Part shown: positions 27,498 to 29,858 of the stretch, piece by piece | How the letters are laid out: each line of letters opens with the position of its first letter | How positions within the stretch are numbered: the first letter of the stretch is position 1 | NCBI GenBank assembly: GCA_030690515.1 | Contig: JAUYGP010000465.1 | Location: 1-29,858 of the forward strand | Source: Giesbergeria sp. | Lineage (GTDB): Bacteria > Pseudomonadota > Gammaproteobacteria > Burkholderiales > Burkholderiaceae_C | DNA: 29,858 nucleotides | Direction of reading: 5' to 3' | Position numbers and translations under genes: made by a program | Notes under the pieces: model-generated | Database searches by the model: none | The model's input: the letters and a program-made list of their open reading frames with translations, nothing else | What the model was told of the DNA's origin: nothing

Positions 27498-28085
27498 TTA
27501 TGCAGAGCGTTCGAAATGGAACACGGCCGTGCCAGCGCGCGCATTGGGCAGCCAGCGCACGGTTTCGCCTTCGTGCAGGCCGAAGGAATCCAGGATGCGC
27601 AGCGCGTTCTTGCTGGCCAGCACCTCAAAGTCTTTGTACGTGCCGACGCGGATGTTGGGCGTGTCGTACCACTGGTAGGGCAGGCGGCGCGTAACCGGCA
27701 TGCGCCCGCGCAGCACCGACAGGCGGTTGGGCCAGTGCGCAAAGTTGGGGAAGGCGACGATGCCCGCGCGCCCCACGCGGGCCGTCTCGCGCAGCATGAC
27801 CTCGGCGTTGCGCAGGTGGGGCAGGGTGTCGATCTGCAGCACCACGTCGAAGGAATTGTCCTCAAAAATGGCCAGGCCTTCGTCCAGGTTGAGCTGGATG
27901 ACGTTGACGCCCCGGCGCGTGCAGGCGAGCACGTTGGCGTCAGCAATCTCCACGCCGTAGCCACTGCAGCCGCGCGTGCGCTGCAGGTAGTCGAGCATGG
28001 CGCCGTCGCCGCAGCCCAGGTCGAGCACGCGGCTGCCTTCGGGCACCAGGCGCGCCAGCGCCTCCATGGTGGCTTTTTCGGTCAT
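27498..28085 (-). CDS. metW: Methionine biosynthesis protein MetW
   Basis: 195 residues with a class I SAM-dependent methyltransferase fold. The glycine-rich loop VLDLGCGDGAML lies at 20-31, VVLQIDTLPHLRN follows, and the C-terminal part has WYDTPNIRVGT. In beta- and gammaproteobacteria MetW is encoded next to MetX and is reported to be required for homoserine O-succinyltransferase activity of this MetX class. Its ATG overlaps the metX stop as ATGA, showing tight translational coupling. Any methyltransferase activity of its own is unknown to me. Confidence 0.95.
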   Translation of the reverse strand: MTEKATMEALARLVPEGSRVLDLGCGDGAMLDYLQRTRGCSGYGVEIADANVLACTRRGVNVIQLNLDEGLAIFEDNSFDVVLQIDTLPHLRNAEVMLRETARVGRAGIVAFPNFAHWPNRLSVLRGRMPVTRRLPYQWYDTPNIRVGTYKDFEVLASKNALRILDSFGLHEGETVRWLPNARAGTAVFHFERSA

Positions 28086-29260
28086 GCCAGCTCCTTTGCG
28101 ATGCGGTCGAAATAGGCGCCCACCACGCCCAGGTAGCGGGCGTCGTCGAGCAGAAAGGCGTCGTGCCCGTGGGGTGCGTCGATCTCGGCGTAGGTCACGC
28201 TGCGCCGGTTGTCGAGCAGGGCCTTGACGATCTCGCGCGAGCGTTTGGGCGAGAAGCGCCAATCGGTGCTGAAGCTGACCAGCAGAAAATGGGCCGTGGC
28301 GCGCGCCAGGGCCTGGGTGAGGTCGCCGCCGTGCTTGCGGGCAGGGTCAAAGTAGTCCAGTGCGCGCGTGATGAGCAGATAGGTATTGGCGTCGAAATAG
28401 TCGCTGAACTTGTCACCCTGGTAGCGCAGGTAGCTCTCGATCTGGAATTCGATGTCCTGGGTGCTGTAGTGGTAGTCGCGCAGCAGCGTGGCCGGGTCGT
28501 CCTGCGGCGCTGCCTGGCCTGCCAGCAGCTCGGGTGGCCTGAGGCTGCGGCCAAACTTTTCGTTCATCACGTCGTCGCTCAGGTACGTGATGTGGCCAAT
28601 CATGCGGGCGATGCGCAGGCCGCGCTTGGGAATCACGCCGTGGCGGTAATAGTGGCCCCCATGAAAATCCGGGTCGGTCACGATGGCGCGGCGCGCCACT
28701 TCGTTGAAGGCAATGTTCTCGGCCGTGAGGTTGGGCGCGCTGGCCACCACCACGGCGTGGCGCACCCGCTCGGGGTATTGCAGCGTCCACGACAGCGCCT
28801 GCATGCCGCCCAGGCTGCCACCGAGCACGGCGGCCAGTTGCACGATACCCAGCCGATCGAGCAGCCGCGCCTGGGCGTCCACCCAGTCTTCCACCGTGAC
28901 CACGGGAAAGTCGGCGCCATACACCTGGCCGGTGTCCGGGCTTTCGTGCATGGGGCCGGTGGACCCAAAGCACGAGCCCAGGTTGTTCACGCCAATGACG
29001 AAGAAGCGGTTGGTATCCACCGGCTTACCCGGGCCGATCATGTTGTCCCACCAGCCTTCGCTTTTATCCTGGCCCTCGTATACACCGGCGACATGGTGCG
29101 AGGCGTTGAGGGCGTGGCACACCAGCACGGCGTTCGAGCGCTCGGCATTGAGCGTGCCGTAAGTCTCATACGCGAGGGTGTAGTCCCGGATCGACGCACC
29201 GCTTTGCAGTGCCAGTGCGTCGGGGAAATGCATGAATTGGGGGACGGCAATCATTGGCAT
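28082..29260 (-). CDS. metX: Homoserine O-acyltransferase (probably O-succinyltransferase) MetX
   Basis: 392 residues, alpha/beta-hydrolase fold, first committed step of methionine synthesis. The catalytic triad is S149 in GGSLGGMQAL, D333 in FSTDWRFSP and H366 in PHGHDAFL. CFGSTGPMHESPDTGQVYG is the usual lid/substrate segment. Betaproteobacterial MetX proteins paired with MetW are generally assigned as succinyltransferases; the acyl donor is not proven by the sequence. The ATG at 29260 lies directly after the T-tract of a terminator; a second ATG two codons later (29254) is equally possible, and no normal Shine-Dalgarno precedes either. It is controlled by the SAM-II-type riboswitch upstream, and metW and pyrF follow. 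Confidence 0.96.
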   Translation of the reverse strand: MPMIAVPQFMHFPDALALQSGASIRDYTLAYETYGTLNAERSNAVLVCHALNASHHVAGVYEGQDKSEGWWDNMIGPGKPVDTNRFFVIGVNNLGSCFGSTGPMHESPDTGQVYGADFPVVTVEDWVDAQARLLDRLGIVQLAAVLGGSLGGMQALSWTLQYPERVRHAVVVASAPNLTAENIAFNEVARRAIVTDPDFHGGHYYRHGVIPKRGLRIARMIGHITYLSDDVMNEKFGRSLRPPELLAGQAAPQDDPATLLRDYHYSTQDIEFQIESYLRYQGDKFSDYFDANTYLLITRALDYFDPARKHGGDLTQALARATAHFLLVSFSTDWRFSPKRSREIVKALLDNRRSVTYAEIDAPHGHDAFLLDDARYLGVVGAYFDRIAKELA

Positions 29261-29294
29261 AAAAAAACCCGGTAACGCTAAAAACGGTACCGGG
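29261..29294 (-). terminator. Intrinsic terminator abutting the metX start codon
   Basis: On the minus strand CCCGGTA (29294-29288) pairs perfectly with TACCGGG (29274-29268) and is followed by seven T's (29267-29261), then the ATG of metX. Inner bases CCG/GCG-like extend it around a TTTTTA loop. Together with the aptamer upstream this is a transcription-attenuation arrangement. Confidence 0.85.
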
Positions 29295-29307
29295 TGGCAT
29301 GTCGGAC

Positions 29308-29362
29308 GGTCTTTAGCTGAATTTATTAAGCGCCCGCAAGCTGTGGCAAATCGGCGCGTTGG
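29308..29362 (-). promoter_or_regulatory. SAM-II riboswitch aptamer upstream of metX
   Basis: Read on the minus strand: GCGCC (29357-29353), GATTTGCC and a short loop to CTTGC, then GGCGC (29334-29330) pairing perfectly with the first arm. TTAATAAATTCA follows, then GCTAAAG (29317-29311). The order CGC-stem, GAUUU, stem closure, AUAAA, GCUAAA matches the SAM-II (metA RNA) consensus as I know it, a compact pseudoknot that binds S-adenosylmethionine upstream of metA/metX genes in alpha- and betaproteobacteria. High SAM should reduce metX expression. Confidence 0.85.
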
Positions 29363-29365
29363 GCA

Positions 29366-29374
29366 ACTATAGCA
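29366..29374 (-). promoter_or_regulatory. Extended -10 promoter of the metX operon
   Basis: Minus strand TGCTATAGT gives a TGn-TATAGT extended -10. No good -35 is seen at 16-18 bases upstream. The expected transcription start, about 7 bases downstream, falls at the first base of the SAM-II stem, which supports both calls. Confidence 0.7.
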
Positions 29375-29450
29375 AAGCTTGCCTGACCCCCACCGCGCCT
29401 GTGGACACCCCCTGGGTTGCGTGCGTCCCAGCATTTTTTTAAAAAAACAC

Positions 29451-29478
29451 GTGACGGCCCGGGGAATTGATTCATAAT
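29451..29478 (+). promoter_or_regulatory. Probable promoter of the RRM protein gene
   Basis: GTGACG (29451-29456), a 16-base spacer and CATAAT (29473-29478). Transcription would start near 29485 and leave a leader of about 135 bases before the ATG at 29621. The leader has no gene of its own and ends in a T-rich stretch before AGGAG. Confidence 0.5.
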
Positions 29479-29620
29479 GGGCTGGTTTTTCCAGACGGTA
29501 ATTCCGGTTGGGATAACAGTGAGTCAGCGGTGAATGGTCAGTTTCGCGTCTTTGAAGTCGTCACAGGTTTGTTGATTGCGTCGGACTCCATCGCGTTTTT
29601 TGTTTTTTCAGGAGTCCTTC

Positions 29621-29858
29621 ATGGGCAACAAACTTTACGTGGGCAACCTGCCCTATACATTCCGCGACAACGACCTGGAGCAGACCTTCAGCCAGTACGG
29701 TTCGGTTTCCAGCGCCAAGGTCATGATGGAGCGCGACACCGGTCGTTCCAAAGGCTTCGGCTTTGTCGAAATGGGCAGCGATGCTGAAGCCCAAGCCGCC
29801 ATCGCTGGCGTGCATGGTCAAAACCTTGGCGGCCGTGACCTCGTGGTCAACGAAGCCC
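29621..29858 (+). CDS. RRM-domain RNA-binding protein, N-terminal part
   Basis: The first 79 codons are present and the gene runs off the right edge. It begins MGNKLYVGNLPYTFRDNDLE, with RNP2 as LYVGNL (5-10) and RNP1 as KGFGFVEM (about 44-51), an intact RNA recognition motif that is nearly complete within the window. Bacterial RRM proteins of this size usually have one RRM and a Gly/Arg-rich tail, and several are cold-induced; the tail is not visible here. AGGAG six bases before the ATG fixes the start. The long, T-rich leader fits post-transcriptional control, but that is inference. The gene is divergent from metX. Confidence 0.93.
   Translation, partial: MGNKLYVGNLPYTFRDNDLEQTFSQYGSVSSAKVMMERDTGRSKGFGFVEMGSDAEAQAAIAGVHGQNLGGRDLVVNEA

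Overview
The window looks like chromosomal DNA of a high-GC betaproteobacterium, most likely family Comamonadaceae (Acidovorax-like). I base this on the style of the housekeeping proteins (MnmA, SSB, UvrA, MetX/MetW, PyrF), a SAM-II-type riboswitch in front of metX, and several copies of a degenerate hairpin repeat of the AGCT..GCGCTT type that I associate with that family. No rRNA, tRNA, CRISPR array, prophage or intact insertion sequence was seen.

Layout. Bases 1-984 hold the N-terminal part of a phospholipase-D-like/helicase protein on the minus strand, cut by the window edge. mnmA follows on plus (1229-2353). From 16103 down to 2404 there is a long minus-strand run: ssb, a VWA protein, a SWIM zinc-finger protein, a 1273-residue DUF4132 protein, a DUF3592-like membrane protein, a Bax-inhibitor-1 family membrane protein, a MoxR-type AAA+ ATPase and a DUF5682 protein. 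The VWA, SWIM, DUF4132, AAA+ and DUF5682 set matches, by family and approximate length, the uncharacterised E. coli yehI-yehL-yehM-yehP-yehQ cluster. It is the most interesting system here: a MoxR/VWA chaperone-like machine of unknown substrate, with two extra membrane genes set inside it.

Between ssb and a ClC chloride-channel family gene (16500-17855, plus) lies a 238-bp element bounded by a perfect 19-bp inverted repeat, with further nested hairpins. An MFS transporter (minus) converges on the ClC gene. uvrA (plus) is divergent from the MFS gene and ends in a repeat-derived hairpin that looks like a terminator. A hotdog thioesterase and an EamA exporter follow on plus. Next comes a D-amino-acid pair: dsdA, overlapped by a DauA-like FAD dehydrogenase.

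The right end has a minus-strand operon metX-metW-pyrF. metX and metW overlap by ATGA and pyrF starts 9 bp after metW. The operon is preceded by an extended -10 promoter, a SAM-II aptamer and an intrinsic terminator whose T-tract touches the metX start codon. Diverging from it is the beginning of an RRM RNA-binding protein gene with a long leader.

Coordinates, motifs, spacing and inverted repeats were read directly. Family names come from recognised sequence patterns, without a database search. Functional statements about the MoxR system, the DUF5682 fold and the substrate of the DauA-like enzyme are inferences.
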